NCBI RefSeq assembly: GCF_902499135.1
Contig: NZ_CABVPR010000066.1
Coordinates: 1-33,568 of the forward strand
Direction of reading: 5' to 3'
DNA: 33,568 nucleotides
DNA from: Burkholderia dolosa
GTDB lineage: Bacteria > Pseudomonadota > Gammaproteobacteria > Burkholderiales > Burkholderiaceae
Below, piece by piece: positions 33,413-33,568 of the stretch (the stretch's first letter is position 1; every line of letters begins with the position of its first letter). Position numbers and translations under genes: made by a program. The notes beneath the pieces were generated by a model. That model searched no databases, was not told where the DNA came from, and saw only the letters and a list, made by a program, of their open reading frames with translations.

Positions 33413-33568
33413 CTACGTGCGGGACAGGTTTGCCCGCGTTATCGGCCGGGCGTCTTTTCCCGCACCGTCCTGTCTGTGCGACAGTCCGCGGCGGAACTCG
33501 ACCGAGATGCCGCGCTGCGGCGCATCGGCAATGAATGCGTCCAGCAGTTCGAGCACGTCGTGATCGAT
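33413..33568 (-). CDS. C-terminal fragment of a STAS-domain protein, possibly a SulP-type anion transporter
   Basis: The last 51 codons of a gene that begins beyond the right edge of the window. It opens in frame with IDHDVLELLDAFIADAPQRGISVEF, which resembles the closing helix and strand of the STAS domain in SulP-family transporters, including forms joined to a carbonic anhydrase. An unremarkable charged tail follows, ending at TAG (33413-33415). High GC and codon use match the main genome, so it marks the right boundary of the flagellar and AT-rich segments. Only the end is visible, so the family call is tentative. Confidence 0.5.
   Translation of the reverse strand: MDHDVLELLDAFIADAPQRGISVEFRRGLSHRQDGAGKDARPITRANLSRT

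Overview
The window is GC-rich (roughly two thirds G+C by eye), densely coding DNA that I assign to a beta-proteobacterium of the Burkholderiaceae, most likely Burkholderia. The reasons are the codon use, the protein sequences and the gene order. The order resembles the second (lateral, 'Flag-2' or 'Fla2') flagellar clusters described in Vibrio, Aeromonas, Escherichia coli and some Burkholderia. Species and replicon cannot be read from the sequence.

Layout. (1) 1-2956: a minus-strand lipoprotein gene with three Ig-like domains and seven kelch repeats, then a long intergenic region. (2) 2957-14529, plus strand: one compact operon, fliE-F-G-H-I-J-D-S-T-K-L-fliA-motA-motB, in the order of lateral clusters (lfiEFGHIJ, lafBCDEFSTU). 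(3) 14716-16188, plus strand: flgM, flgN and a stand-alone flagellar glucosaminidase. (4) 16195-21538, minus strand: a five-gene chaperone-usher fimbrial operon (two tandem DUF1120-like pilins, chaperone, usher, minor subunit). (5) 21858-22577, minus strand: flgA. (6) 22765-32457, plus strand: flgB-C-D-E-F-G-H-I-J-K-L and a large unrecognised protein in the position of lafW. (7) 32458-33568: a terminator-like hairpin, an AT-rich island holding what looks like a decayed gene, and the 3' end of a minus-strand gene that resembles the C-terminal STAS part of a SulP-type anion transporter.

How the parts fit. The flg and fli genes give the MS ring, rotor protein, rod, hook, L and P rings, hook-associated proteins, cap, the soluble export ATPase complex, chaperones, hook-length control, its own stator pair (MotA/MotB) and its own sigma28/anti-sigma28 pair (FliA/FlgM). 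Flagellin, the C-ring proteins FliM/FliN, the membrane export gate (FlhA, FlhB, FliP, FliQ, FliR) and any master regulator are not in the window, so the system must be completed by genes outside it.

Points that stand out: FlgJ is split into two proteins encoded 12.6 kb apart. A fimbrial operon lies between the two halves of the flagellar locus. In hand alignment the MotA-FliG electrostatic contact R90-D289 is lost on both sides, while the E98-R281 contact is kept in conservative form. Inverted repeats lie upstream of fliE and of the pilin genes. All calls come from reading the sequence and from remembered family features; no database search was run.
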